Assembly: GCA_963839475.1 (NCBI GenBank)
Contig: CAWIVH010000013.1
Coordinates: forward strand, 806,001-870,000
Direction of reading: 5' to 3'
Source of the DNA: CAWIVH01 sp963839475
GTDB taxonomy: Bacteria > Acidobacteriota > UBA6911
DNA: 64,000 nucleotides
Each line of letters opens with the position of its first letter. Within the stretch, counting starts at the first letter, position 1. The notes beneath the pieces were generated by a model. That model was given only the letters and a program-made list of their open reading frames with translations. It had not been told where the DNA came from and ran no database searches. Shown here piece by piece: positions 54,299 through 63,217 of this stretch. The position numbers and the translations under genes are program-made.

Positions 54299-54326
54299 TT
54301 GGATACGCTTTCGATTGTGATATTTT
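54299..54326 (+). promoter_or_regulatory. Candidate promoter of nadE-pncB
   Basis: TTGGAT (54299-54304) and TATTTT (54321-54326) stand 16 bases apart. The expected start lies about 10 bases before ATG 54343, a very short leader. Match quality is moderate. Confidence 0.4.
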
Positions 54327-54342
54327 AGCCTGGGGATAACTT

Positions 54343-55980
54343 ATGAAGCTTGCTCTGGCTCAAATCAATACCACGGTCGGGGATATTCGCGGCAACAGAG
54401 ACCGGATTCTGAAGGAGATGAGCCGCGCCCGCGGCGAAGGTGCGGATCTGGTTGTGTTTCCGGAACTTTGCCTCACAGGCTACCCTCCGAGGGATTTGCT
54501 GGGATTGCATGGATTCGTGGAGTCCAACGTTCGTGCGCTGGAGGATATTGCTTATCGAACGGATGAAATGGGGGTCGTGCTCGGATTCGTGGAACGCAAC
54601 ACCAGCGGAGAAGGCAAAGACTTTTACAATGCTGCTGCCCTCTTGGGCGGAGGCCGGATCCTTTCAGTCGCGCGCAAAACCCTCCTCCCCTCCTACGACG
54701 TATTCGATGAAGACCGCTACTTCGAGCGCTCCAAGGAAATCCATCGGGTTTCTTTCATGGGGCGGAATCTGGGTTTGTCGATCTGCGAGGATGCTTGGAA
54801 TTCACAGGATTTCTGGCCGCGGCCCCTTTATCCGACCGATCCGATTCTGGAGCAGGCCGGAAAGGGTGTGGATCTGCTGATCAATATTTCTGCCTCCCCC
54901 TTTGAGATGGAAAAGCCCCAGTTCCGCTACCGGATGTTGCTTGATCACGTGCATAGGCTTCGGCTCCCGCTGGTCTACATCAACCTTGTCGGGGGTAACG
55001 ACGACCTGGTTTTCGACGGGAACAGCATGGTCCTGGGATCGGATGGAAATCTGATCGCGCAGGCACGCAGTTTTTCAGAGGATTTCCTGATTGCAGATCC
55101 CGATTCGCGGTCGGAAGAGTCGTATGTCGAGGCCGATGCGGTCGAGAATCTCTTCAGTGCGCTCGTGCTGGGTACCAGAGATTACGCCGGGAAATGCGGC
55201 TTCCGGTCTGCGGTTTTGGGATTGAGCGGCGGCATCGATTCTGCGGTGACCGCTTGCATCGCCGCCGAGGCTCTGGGGCCGGAAAATGTCCTTGGAGTGG
55301 CCATGCCCTCTGTTTTTTCGGCAGGCGAAAGTCTCGCGGATGCCCGGATGCTGGCATCCAATCTCGGAATCCGCTTTGAAGTGCTTCCGATTCAACCGAC
55401 CTTCGAGGAATACCGAAAATCCCTGTCAGGAGTATTTGCCGGACTCGACGAAGACACGACCGAGGAGAACTTGCAGGCGCGGATACGCGGGAACTTCCTG
55501 ATGGCGCTTTCCAACAAGTTCGGGCACTTGGTGCTCAGCACGGGCAATAAATCGGAATTGGCTGTGGGGTATTGCACGCTTTATGGGGATATGTGCGGCG
55601 GCCTCGCCGTTATTTCCGATGTCCCCAAGACCCGGATTTATCGGCTCGCCCGGCATATCAACCAGAAACACGAGGTGATACCATTCCGAACTATGGACAG
55701 AGCGCCCAGCGCAGAGCTCCGTCCCAATCAAACAGATCAAGACAGCCTTCCTGCATACGAAGTATTGGACGAAATTCTCAAAATGCGCGTGGAAGGGCAG
55801 ATGAGCGCGGAGGAAATCATCGCCTGCGGATACGATCAAGCCGTGGTCATCGAAGTGCTTCGCATGATTCAGAGGAGCGAATACAAGCGCCGCCAGGCGG
55901 CTCCCGGGATCAAGGTCACCAATCGAGCATTCGGTTCCGGCCGCCGCATCCCGATTGCGATGCGCCATGAATTGTTCTGA
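54343..55980 (+). CDS. nadE: Glutamine-dependent NAD synthetase
   Basis: NadE amidates nicotinate adenine dinucleotide to NAD. The 545-residue protein joins an N-terminal nitrilase-type glutaminase (Glu in FPELCLTGY, Lys in RKTLLPSY, Cys in LSICEDAW) with a C-terminal synthetase domain whose ATP loop reads GLSGGIDSAV. STGNKSELAVGY is the usual synthetase motif. Length is typical of the glutamine-hydrolysing form. It precedes pncB by about 17-20 bases, forming an NAD salvage pair. Confidence 0.96.
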   Translation: MKLALAQINTTVGDIRGNRDRILKEMSRARGEGADLVVFPELCLTGYPPRDLLGLHGFVESNVRALEDIAYRTDEMGVVLGFVERNTSGEGKDFYNAAALLGGGRILSVARKTLLPSYDVFDEDRYFERSKEIHRVSFMGRNLGLSICEDAWNSQDFWPRPLYPTDPILEQAGKGVDLLINISASPFEMEKPQFRYRMLLDHVHRLRLPLVYINLVGGNDDLVFDGNSMVLGSDGNLIAQARSFSEDFLIADPDSRSEESYVEADAVENLFSALVLGTRDYAGKCGFRSAVLGLSGGIDSAVTACIAAEALGPENVLGVAMPSVFSAGESLADARMLASNLGIRFEVLPIQPTFEEYRKSLSGVFAGLDEDTTEENLQARIRGNFLMALSNKFGHLVLSTGNKSELAVGYCTLYGDMCGGLAVISDVPKTRIYRLARHINQKHEVIPFRTMDRAPSAELRPNQTDQDSLPAYEVLDEILKMRVEGQMSAEEIIACGYDQAVVIEVLRMIQRSEYKRRQAAPGIKVTNRAFGSGRRIPIAMRHELF

Positions 55981-55996
55981 CCCAAAGGAGGACTTG

Positions 55997-57436
55997 GTGG
56001 TGCCGACTCGTGCCCTTTTGACCGATTTGTACGAACTTACCATGGCGGCTGCTTACCTGGACGAGGGAAAAGGGAACGACACAGCAACCTTCGACCTTTA
56101 CTTCCGGCACAATCCCTTTCGCGGCGGATATGCCGTCGCGGCCGGACTCGAGGATGCAGTCCGCGCGGCTGTTTCGGTGAGGTTCTCTGAGGAAGATATC
56201 CGATACCTCCGCTCCCTGCGATCTGCCGTCGGTTTGCAGGTGTTTTCGAATGCCTTTCTGGAATTTCTCTCGGGCTACCGTTTTCGTGGAACCATCCACG
56301 GAATTCCCGAAGGGACGATCGTATTTCCCAATGAGCCACTCCTGCTTGTGCAGGGGAACCTGCTGGAGTGCCAGCTCATGGAAACCATCCTGCTTTGCCA
56401 TATCAATTTTCAAACATTGATCGCCACCAAAGCGGCGCGGATGTGGGAGGCCTCCGGCCATGGGACCCTTGTGGAATTCGGCCTGCGTCGGGCTCAAGGG
56501 CCGGACGGGGCCATCAGCGCCTGCCGTTCTGCTTACATTGGCGGCGCAGATGCCACCTCCAATGTCCTTGGTGCCGCCTTGATGGGCATTCCGCCTAAAG
56601 GCACGCACGCCCACAGCTGGGTTCAGGCCTTCCCCACAGAACTAGCCGCTTTCCGCGCCTATGCGCATGCGTTCCCGGACGACTGCGTCCTGCTTGTCGA
56701 TACCTATGACGTTTTGAAAAGCGGTGTGCCGAATGCGATTCAAATCGGCCTTGAACTTCTGAGCCGGGGTCATCGATTGGCAGGCATCCGGATCGACAGC
56801 GGCGATCTTGCCTTTCTGAGCAAGAGAGCCAGAGAAATGCTCGATGCCGCCGGACTTCCTTTCGTGCGCATCATCGTGTCGAACGAGTTGGACGAATATA
56901 TCATCGCCGAAATTCTTGCCGAAGGCGGCCGGATCGATGTTTGGGGTGTCGGCACCAAGCTGGTTACGGGCGCGGGCGAGGGGGGAGGCGCCCTCGGCGG
57001 TGTCTACAAAATGGTGGAGCATAACGGTTTTCCCAAAATCAAACTCAGCAGCAATCCTGAGAAAATGACCAACCCGGGAGTCAAAAAAGTTATGCGCTTT
57101 TTCGCAGACGACGGCCTGATGGAAGCGGACGCCGTCGGTAGGGAAACGGAGGAGATGAAAACCGAAGCGGTCCTCATCATCGATCCGGTCAATCCCTTGC
57201 GCCGCAAAAAGCTAAACTGTGGTCAGAGGGTGGATCTGCTTCAGCAAATCGTGCGCAACGGTGAGATAGTCTATGAATTCCCTTCGCTGGAGATGATCCG
57301 GACGCGGCGAAAGGAGCAACTTTCTCACCTGCATGAGAGCCATCGACGCCTTCATAATCCTCATGAATACAAAGTCGGGCTGACTCTCGCATTGTGGCAA
57401 TTGAAAGAGCAGATGTTGAATCAGGAAACTGTCTGA
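55997..57436 (+). CDS. pncB: Nicotinate phosphoribosyltransferase
   Basis: This enzyme joins nicotinate and PRPP to nicotinate mononucleotide, feeding NadE after adenylylation. The roughly 479-residue protein has TDLYELTMAAAYL at the start, the FDLYFRHNPFRGGYAV segment, LVEFGLRRAQGPDGA for the active site and GIRIDSGDLAFLSK. AAAGGAGG is five bases before GTG 55997 (eight before GTG 56000); an ATG at 55967 overlapping nadE is less likely. It forms an operon with nadE. Confidence 0.93.
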   Translation: MVPTRALLTDLYELTMAAAYLDEGKGNDTATFDLYFRHNPFRGGYAVAAGLEDAVRAAVSVRFSEEDIRYLRSLRSAVGLQVFSNAFLEFLSGYRFRGTIHGIPEGTIVFPNEPLLLVQGNLLECQLMETILLCHINFQTLIATKAARMWEASGHGTLVEFGLRRAQGPDGAISACRSAYIGGADATSNVLGAALMGIPPKGTHAHSWVQAFPTELAAFRAYAHAFPDDCVLLVDTYDVLKSGVPNAIQIGLELLSRGHRLAGIRIDSGDLAFLSKRAREMLDAAGLPFVRIIVSNELDEYIIAEILAEGGRIDVWGVGTKLVTGAGEGGGALGGVYKMVEHNGFPKIKLSSNPEKMTNPGVKKVMRFFADDGLMEADAVGRETEEMKTEAVLIIDPVNPLRRKKLNCGQRVDLLQQIVRNGEIVYEFPSLEMIRTRRKEQLSHLHESHRRLHNPHEYKVGLTLALWQLKEQMLNQETV

Positions 57437-57548
57437 GGCCCTGCCTGCGTTGAATCGGCAGCATCGAAATTTGCCTTGCAAACCGGCCCGTCTCTGTGAT
57501 TTGATCTCCAGTTTTCCAAAGATATCAATCCGCAACAGAGGTACATTG

Positions 57549-58901
57549 ATGAAACCGAAGAGCCGCAGGGAATTTATCAAGGCGTCGATGGCAGGCAGTG
57601 CCGCAGCAGGAACTGTTATGGCCGGAGCGGCCGCGATGCAAGCAGGATCTTATGCGCGCATCGTCGGCGCCAATGATCGAATCCGCATCGGACTTATCGG
57701 ATGCGGCGGACAGGGGCGCGCCGACCTGACCAAAATGATCAAGATCAAGAATGTCGAGTGCTTTGCCCTCTGCGACGTGGACGATGAACAGATGGCGAAG
57801 GCATCGAAAATCGTCGAAGACCTACCGGCTGCCAAACCGGGCTTTTCCAGCCGCGATTTCAGGAAGGTGCTCGAGTTGAAGGATCTGGACGCGGTCGTGA
57901 TCGGAACCCCGGATCACTGGCACGCCCTGCCGACAATCCTGGCATGCCAGGCCGGCAAGGATGTTTACGTGGAAAAGCCGCTCTCGGTTGCCATCGCGGA
58001 AGGCCGCGCCATGGTTCAGGCCGCCAGAAAATACGATCGCGTGGTTCAGATGGGAACCCAGCAACGAAGCGCCCCGCATTACACCGAGGCCGTCGACTAC
58101 GTGAAGAGCGGAAAACTCGGCAAGATCCGCCAGGTTCGCGCCTGGGCCTACCTGGACTGGAAAGGAGAAACTCCTGTTGTGCCGGACTCGGTTCCACCGG
58201 CCAACGTGGATTACGATCTGTGGCTCGGGCCCGCGCCGAAACGGCCATTCAATAAAAACCGTTTCCACTTCACCTTCCGCTGGTACTGGGATTATTCGGG
58301 CGGCCTGATGACGGACTGGGGCGCCCATATGATTGATATCGCCAATTGGGCTATGGGGATCAAGGCCCCCAGTTCAGCGATGTCCGCCGGCGGGAAATTC
58401 GGTTTTCCCGCCGATGCCATGGAGACGCCCGACACGCAACAGGTGACGTGGGCGTTCCCCGATTTCAACATGGTATGGGAACATGCCATCGGTATCGGGC
58501 GCGGCCCGGAAGCCCGGGAGCATGGTGTGGCGTTCCATGGAAACAGCGGCCTGCTGGTGGTCGACCGTGCAGGTTGGGAAGTCTATGCCGAAACCGATTC
58601 CATCGGCAAAAGGCGCACCTTCAAAACAGCGGGTGTTCCGCGATACAACGCTCCGAATACCGACTATCACGCAACACACTGCCAGAATTTCATCGAGTGC
58701 ATGAGATCTCGCAAGCGGCCGAATTCCGATGTTGAAATTGGGCACAATTCCATGATCGCCTGTCATCTCGCCAACATGGCTCAGCGCCTGGGCAAGCTGG
58801 TTCAATGGGATGTCGAGAAGGAGATGGTTATCGGAGACGCCGAAGCACAGAAACTGGTTTCGCGCGAATACCGGGCACCTTGGCAACTGCCCAGACTTTG
58901 A
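57549..58901 (+). CDS. Tat-exported Gfo/Idh/MocA oxidoreductase
   Basis: A 450-residue NAD-dependent sugar oxidoreductase with a Tat signal (SRREFIKASMAG, twin Arg) at the start. The Rossmann motif GLIGCGGQGRAD follows, then VEKPLSVAIAEGRAMVQAARKY for the EKP motif, and the FHFTFRWYWDYSGG and DWGAHMIDIANWAMG segments of the substrate domain. Export through Tat implies that the cofactor is bound before transport. It is followed by a GC-rich terminator. The sugar is unknown. Confidence 0.88.
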   Translation: MKPKSRREFIKASMAGSAAAGTVMAGAAAMQAGSYARIVGANDRIRIGLIGCGGQGRADLTKMIKIKNVECFALCDVDDEQMAKASKIVEDLPAAKPGFSSRDFRKVLELKDLDAVVIGTPDHWHALPTILACQAGKDVYVEKPLSVAIAEGRAMVQAARKYDRVVQMGTQQRSAPHYTEAVDYVKSGKLGKIRQVRAWAYLDWKGETPVVPDSVPPANVDYDLWLGPAPKRPFNKNRFHFTFRWYWDYSGGLMTDWGAHMIDIANWAMGIKAPSSAMSAGGKFGFPADAMETPDTQQVTWAFPDFNMVWEHAIGIGRGPEAREHGVAFHGNSGLLVVDRAGWEVYAETDSIGKRRTFKTAGVPRYNAPNTDYHATHCQNFIECMRSRKRPNSDVEIGHNSMIACHLANMAQRLGKLVQWDVEKEMVIGDAEAQKLVSREYRAPWQLPRL

Positions 58902-58913
58902 TCGAATCCGAAG

Positions 58914-58939
58914 GGCGGGGGAGTCCGAATTCCCCCGCC
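58914..58939 (+). terminator. Terminator after Gfo/Idh/MocA gene
   Basis: GGCGGGGGA (58914-58922) pairs with TCCCCCGCC (58931-58939) in a nine-pair GC-rich stem with an eight-base loop, 13 bases past the stop. The tail is TGCGTTTC, not a clean T-run. Confidence 0.6.
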
Positions 58940-58971
58940 TGCGTTTCAAATCCTCCTTATAAAACTTACGG

Positions 58972-58999
58972 TTGCTATTCGCTCTAAAATAAGTATGAT
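58972..58999 (+). promoter_or_regulatory. Sigma-70-like promoter of the NlpC/P60 gene
   Basis: TTGCTA (58972-58977) and TATGAT (58994-58999) lie 16 bases apart, and the -10 box matches consensus at five of six. The leader would be about 140 bases and contains the inverted repeat CCGGAGT/ACTCCGG (59040-59046/59064-59070). Confidence 0.5.
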
Positions 59000-59039
59000 A
59001 GGCGCACGGTCCTGATCGCCTCGTGTGCTCCGACTATTT

Positions 59040-59070
59040 CCGGAGTACCACCTGGCGGAAGCAACTCCGG
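59040..59070 (+). repeat. Inverted repeat in 5' leader of NlpC/P60 gene
   Basis: CCGGAGT and ACTCCGG are perfect seven-base arms around 17 bases, within the expected 5' untranslated region. The meaning is unknown. Confidence 0.35.
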
Positions 59071-59146
59071 ATCGGATTCAATTCATAGCCGCACCCCCTG
59101 GCGCTTTTTGCATCGCGGCGAACCGAAATTATCGGAGTTCTGATTG

Positions 59147-60070
59147 ATGAAGAGGCCATTCTATTCTTGCCTTGGATTTGTGCTTGCCGGTTTTTTGGTG
59201 ATCGGGACACCGGCATTCTCCCAAACCGCGGCAAAGACGACCAAAACTCCATCCACCATCCAAAAGAAACGCTCTCCAGCCTCCGCGGCGCGCAAATCTG
59301 CGTCTTCATCCCGAATCTACACCGTTAAAAATGGCGATTCCCTGTACTCCATCGCTCGGGCAAATCGCACCACGGTTGAGGTCCTGATGAGCGCAAACGG
59401 CATGAAAAGCAATCGCTTGCAGGTCGGGCAGCAGCTCAGCCTGGCGGGAACTCGGCCCAAGCCTAAACTGCCTGCCCAGATGCCCGCTTGGTACAAGGCG
59501 GCGCCGTCAAGCCAGGTTGCCATGAAAAGGGCGGATGACGATCAGGATCCCACCGTGGATCCGCCGGATTCCTCTGGACGGAATGCAGACGGCCAGGTCG
59601 CGACTTCGCCGGCCAGTGCCCAGCCGGCGAGCCCGAACGAAGCGGATGATCAGCCCCTGCGGATCCAGCTCGCGAGCACGGGGCTCGGGTTTCTGGGCGT
59701 CCCTTACCGGCGCAGCGGTAATTCCGAGGAAAGCGGATTCGATTGCTCGGGTTTCGTAAAATCTCTGTACGAAAGATTCCAGATCAGCCTGCCGCGGTCG
59801 TCCCGTGAGCAATACAAAGTCGGAGAAAAGATCGACAAAGACAAACTGGAAGTTGGAGATCTTGTTTTCTTCACATCAGGGGGCAAAGTTCCTTCTCACG
59901 TCGGCGTTTACATCGGTGACAACCAGATCCTTCACGCGGCACGACGGGCGAAACAAGTAATCATCAGCAGCTTGAGCGGCTCATGGTACGCCAAACGCTT
60001 TCTGGGCGCACGTAGGCTGCAGGATTTGTGGGCGGATGAGACTCCTGCTGCAGAAAACAAATCCAACTGA
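59147..60070 (+). CDS. LysM and NlpC/P60 peptidoglycan hydrolase
   Basis: The 307-residue exported protein has a signal peptide to about residue 26, a LysM glycan-binding domain at about 56-100 (RIYTVKNGDSLYSIA), a Pro/Ser/Ala-rich linker, and a C-terminal NlpC/P60 domain at about 170-290. The catalytic Cys is in FDCSGFV (about 200) and His in SHVGVYIG (about 251), with a third site His in QILHAAR (about 263). It cuts peptide stems of peptidoglycan by family. ATG 59147 has GGAG upstream; the codon before it, TTG, could also serve. Confidence 0.92.
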   Translation: MKRPFYSCLGFVLAGFLVIGTPAFSQTAAKTTKTPSTIQKKRSPASAARKSASSSRIYTVKNGDSLYSIARANRTTVEVLMSANGMKSNRLQVGQQLSLAGTRPKPKLPAQMPAWYKAAPSSQVAMKRADDDQDPTVDPPDSSGRNADGQVATSPASAQPASPNEADDQPLRIQLASTGLGFLGVPYRRSGNSEESGFDCSGFVKSLYERFQISLPRSSREQYKVGEKIDKDKLEVGDLVFFTSGGKVPSHVGVYIGDNQILHAARRAKQVIISSLSGSWYAKRFLGARRLQDLWADETPAAENKSN

Positions 60071-60144
60071 ATACAACTCTTCGGATTCCCACCGGTCTTG
60101 CCCAATAGCGGCTGCCATCACCCCATTATAGGTGTGCAAAATCT

Positions 60145-63100
60145 ATGACAACCTTGCGGTCTGTTCGGATCCTGATTTGCTGGATGCTTTTCATCCTAGG
60201 TTCGCTTCAAGCGGCGGAAGAGGCCAAACCCGGGAGGGATCCGGGCCAGGCTGTCGATGAGGAATACACCAGGAAAATCAAAGAATACACCACTGAAGCC
60301 TTCTTCCTGTCCCCTCTTGTGGACTATCTGCCGGCCGGGAAAAATGTTCCGACTCCTGCGGCGGTTCTGGGAGATATCGCCGGCGCTCCGGGGAAAATGC
60401 CATACTCCGCCGATGTCTATCGATATCTGCGGATGCTGGAAAAAGCCAGCTCCAGAGTCCGGGTTTTCTCGATTGGAACCACCGAGGAGGGGCGCGAGAT
60501 GGTAGCGGCAGCTGTCAGCTCTGAGGCCAACCTGGCTCGTCTTGACGAAAACCGGGCGCGCCTGGCGAAATTGGCCGATCCCCGCACCATTAAGATGAAT
60601 GACGCAGAAGCTGAACGCATTATCGAGTCCTCGGTGCCGATTTATTATATTACCGGCGCTCTCCATTCGACGGAGACGGGTGCCGTGACGGCACTGATGG
60701 AAATGGCCTACAGGCTTGCGGTCGATGAAAGCCCTTATATAAGAAACATCCGCAACGGCGTCATTACGTTGATTACGCCAATTGCCGAGGTAGACGGCTG
60801 GGATCGCCAAACCGATATCTATCGGTGGCATGTTGCGAACCCTAAGCTCAACTGGACCCCGCTGGTCTACTGGGGCAAATATGTTGTCCACGACAATAAC
60901 CGCGATGCCATGGCGCTACGGCTGAAATTGACCCGGAACATCCTGAAAACATTTACAGGATGGAAGGCTCAGGTGCTGCACGATCTGCACGAGTCTGTTC
61001 CCTATCTTTACGATGATACGGTTGGGGATGGGCCCTACAATGCATGGCTTGATCCCATCCTGACCGACGAGTGGCAAATGCTGGGCTGGAGCAATGTTTC
61101 GGCGATGACCAAATTCGGCATGCCGGGAGTTTTTGCCCACGGGTCTTTTGACACCTGGACGCCGGGCTACCTGATGTTTATCGCCGCATCCCACAACGGT
61201 ATCAGCCGGCTCTATGAAACCTTCGGCAATGCCGGTGCCGACACGGTGGAGCGAACCCTGTCGCAGCAGGAGTACTCGCGCACCTGGTATCGCCAGAATC
61301 CCCCTCTGCCCAAGGCCAAATGGTCGCAGCGCAACAACAACAATTACCAGCAGACGGCCCTGCTCGCGGGACTGTCCTATTTTTCAGCCAATTCAAGGCT
61401 TTTCCTGCGCAATTTCTACCAGAAAAGCAAGAATTCCATCGACAAACCCAGGACGTCCGGCCCTGCCGCCTATGTGTTTTCCGGCGACGATCCCCGTCCG
61501 GGAGCGCAAGCGGAGCTGCTCAGAATCCTGCAGGTGCAGGGATGCGAAATCTCCCGCGCGACAGCGCCTTTTAGCGTTACGCTTCCGGCCAAGAAAAAGC
61601 CGCGTCGCCCCGCGGGCGATTCTGCTGTCGCCGACCGCAAAGCGGAACCGGCGGACAATTCCAAAACTGCAGATTCCAAAAAAGAGGAAGCCGCACCCGA
61701 AAAGCGCCAGTTCCCCGCGGGCAGCTACCTGGTCCGCATGGACCAGCCCTACAGCCGGATTGCTGACATGCTTTTGGATTACCAGTACTGGAGTCCGAAC
61801 GATCCTCAGAAAAATCCTTTCGACGATACCGGCTGGACGTTCGGGGAACTGGGGAATGTACAGGTTCTCCGAGTTACAGATCCCAAGATTCTGGATACAC
61901 CGATGGAGCCGGCTGCCGGTGAAATTCGCGCGCCCGGAGGAGTGGAGGGTTCGGGAACGATTTTCGCCATAAACCACAATGCCGAGATTGCTCTCATGAC
62001 TCTGCGGTACAGAATCAAAAACGCATCGATCGAAATTGCCGAAGAGCCCTTTGAAAGTGGCGGCAAGAAATTCAACAGGGGATCTTTCATCGTTCGCGGA
62101 ATCGATGCTCCGGAACTTCAGAAAGAGACCTCCGCGCTCGGGCTGAAGGCGGTTGCCCTTTCATCCTTGCCCACGGTTAAAACGCATCCGGCGATGCAGG
62201 CGAGGATCGCGCTGCTGCACACCTGGCAGAGCACTCAAAACGAAGGCTGGTGGAGAATTGCTTTCGACGAGGCGTCCATTCCCTATACCTATATCAGCAC
62301 CCAGGACGTGGCGGCGGACGGCGACCTTAATGCGAAATACGATGCGATTCTATTCCCTCCCGTCGGCCGCGGCGGCGCTCAGTCCATTGTGTCCGGGTTG
62401 CCGATGTTTGGCAATCCGCTGCCGTGGAAGAAGACCGCCGAAACTCCCAACCTCGGTGTTCCCGATTCGACCGATGATATCCGCCCCGGCCTGGGGTGGC
62501 AGGGAGTTGCGAATTTGCAGGCATTTGTTCGGCGCGGAGGACTTTTGATCGGAACGATGGATACTGCGGAATTCGCCGTTTCGTACGGCCTGGCCCAGGG
62601 CGTATCCGTGACGCGGCCGCAGCGCTTTCGATCCGTTGGCACCGTCCTGCGTTCGAAAGTGGTCGATGCCGCGAGTCCCGTGATGTATGGCTATGGCGAT
62701 AATCTCGCGGTGATGTGTTCGGACGGGCCTATCTTCGGTGTTAGCAATTTGGTCGGCGGCCGCTCGGGCCGTCGCCGCTCACCCGAGGACCGTGAGAGGC
62801 CGACCGGGCGAGGGACCGTGGACGACCCCGACATACCACAAAATCGGGCTGTTGCCGAGGAGCCCGAGGAACCCCAGGCGGATCCCTGGCAGGCGCAGCC
62901 GCTCACCGATGAACAGCGCCGAAATCCCATTTACCTGATCCCACCTCAAAGCCGGCCGCGTGTGGTACTGCGCTATGCCGACAGCCGTGACCTGCTGGTT
63001 TCAGGCTTGCTGGAGGGAGGTTCGGAGATTGCACAGCGTCCGGCGGTTATCGATGTCCCGCTGGAGAAGGGCCATGTTGTGCTTTTTTCCCCGAATCCCA

Positions 63101-63198
63101 TTTGGCGGGGAGAAACCCAGGGAAGCTATTCTATGGTGTTCAACGCGATCCTGAATGCCGGCAGCCTGAACTCGGGCCGGAAACTGGATGAAAAGTAG
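60145..63198 (+). CDS. Large exported M14-family zinc carboxypeptidase
   Basis: A 1017-residue protein with a signal peptide (residues 1-23), then an M14 peptidase domain. Zinc ligands are HSTE (His174, Glu177) and His282 in DLHESVPYLYD; DNNRD at 250-254 is the substrate-binding segment. Residues about 480-535 form a Lys/Pro/Ala/Glu-rich linker, and the C-terminal half has no catalytic motif I recognise; it also has a Pro/Arg-rich insertion at about 875-920. The family trims peptides outside the cytoplasm. It lies 75 bases after the NlpC/P60 gene. Confidence 0.85.
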   Translation: MTTLRSVRILICWMLFILGSLQAAEEAKPGRDPGQAVDEEYTRKIKEYTTEAFFLSPLVDYLPAGKNVPTPAAVLGDIAGAPGKMPYSADVYRYLRMLEKASSRVRVFSIGTTEEGREMVAAAVSSEANLARLDENRARLAKLADPRTIKMNDAEAERIIESSVPIYYITGALHSTETGAVTALMEMAYRLAVDESPYIRNIRNGVITLITPIAEVDGWDRQTDIYRWHVANPKLNWTPLVYWGKYVVHDNNRDAMALRLKLTRNILKTFTGWKAQVLHDLHESVPYLYDDTVGDGPYNAWLDPILTDEWQMLGWSNVSAMTKFGMPGVFAHGSFDTWTPGYLMFIAASHNGISRLYETFGNAGADTVERTLSQQEYSRTWYRQNPPLPKAKWSQRNNNNYQQTALLAGLSYFSANSRLFLRNFYQKSKNSIDKPRTSGPAAYVFSGDDPRPGAQAELLRILQVQGCEISRATAPFSVTLPAKKKPRRPAGDSAVADRKAEPADNSKTADSKKEEAAPEKRQFPAGSYLVRMDQPYSRIADMLLDYQYWSPNDPQKNPFDDTGWTFGELGNVQVLRVTDPKILDTPMEPAAGEIRAPGGVEGSGTIFAINHNAEIALMTLRYRIKNASIEIAEEPFESGGKKFNRGSFIVRGIDAPELQKETSALGLKAVALSSLPTVKTHPAMQARIALLHTWQSTQNEGWWRIAFDEASIPYTYISTQDVAADGDLNAKYDAILFPPVGRGGAQSIVSGLPMFGNPLPWKKTAETPNLGVPDSTDDIRPGLGWQGVANLQAFVRRGGLLIGTMDTAEFAVSYGLAQGVSVTRPQRFRSVGTVLRSKVVDAASPVMYGYGDNLAVMCSDGPIFGVSNLVGGRSGRRRSPEDRERPTGRGTVDDPDIPQNRAVAEEPEEPQADPWQAQPLTDEQRRNPIYLIPPQSRPRVVLRYADSRDLLVSGLLEGGSEIAQRPAVIDVPLEKGHVVLFSPNPIWRGETQGSYSMVFNAILNAGSLNSGRKLDEK

Positions 63199-63217
63199 AC
63201 CGCACGGCAGAGTGGCT

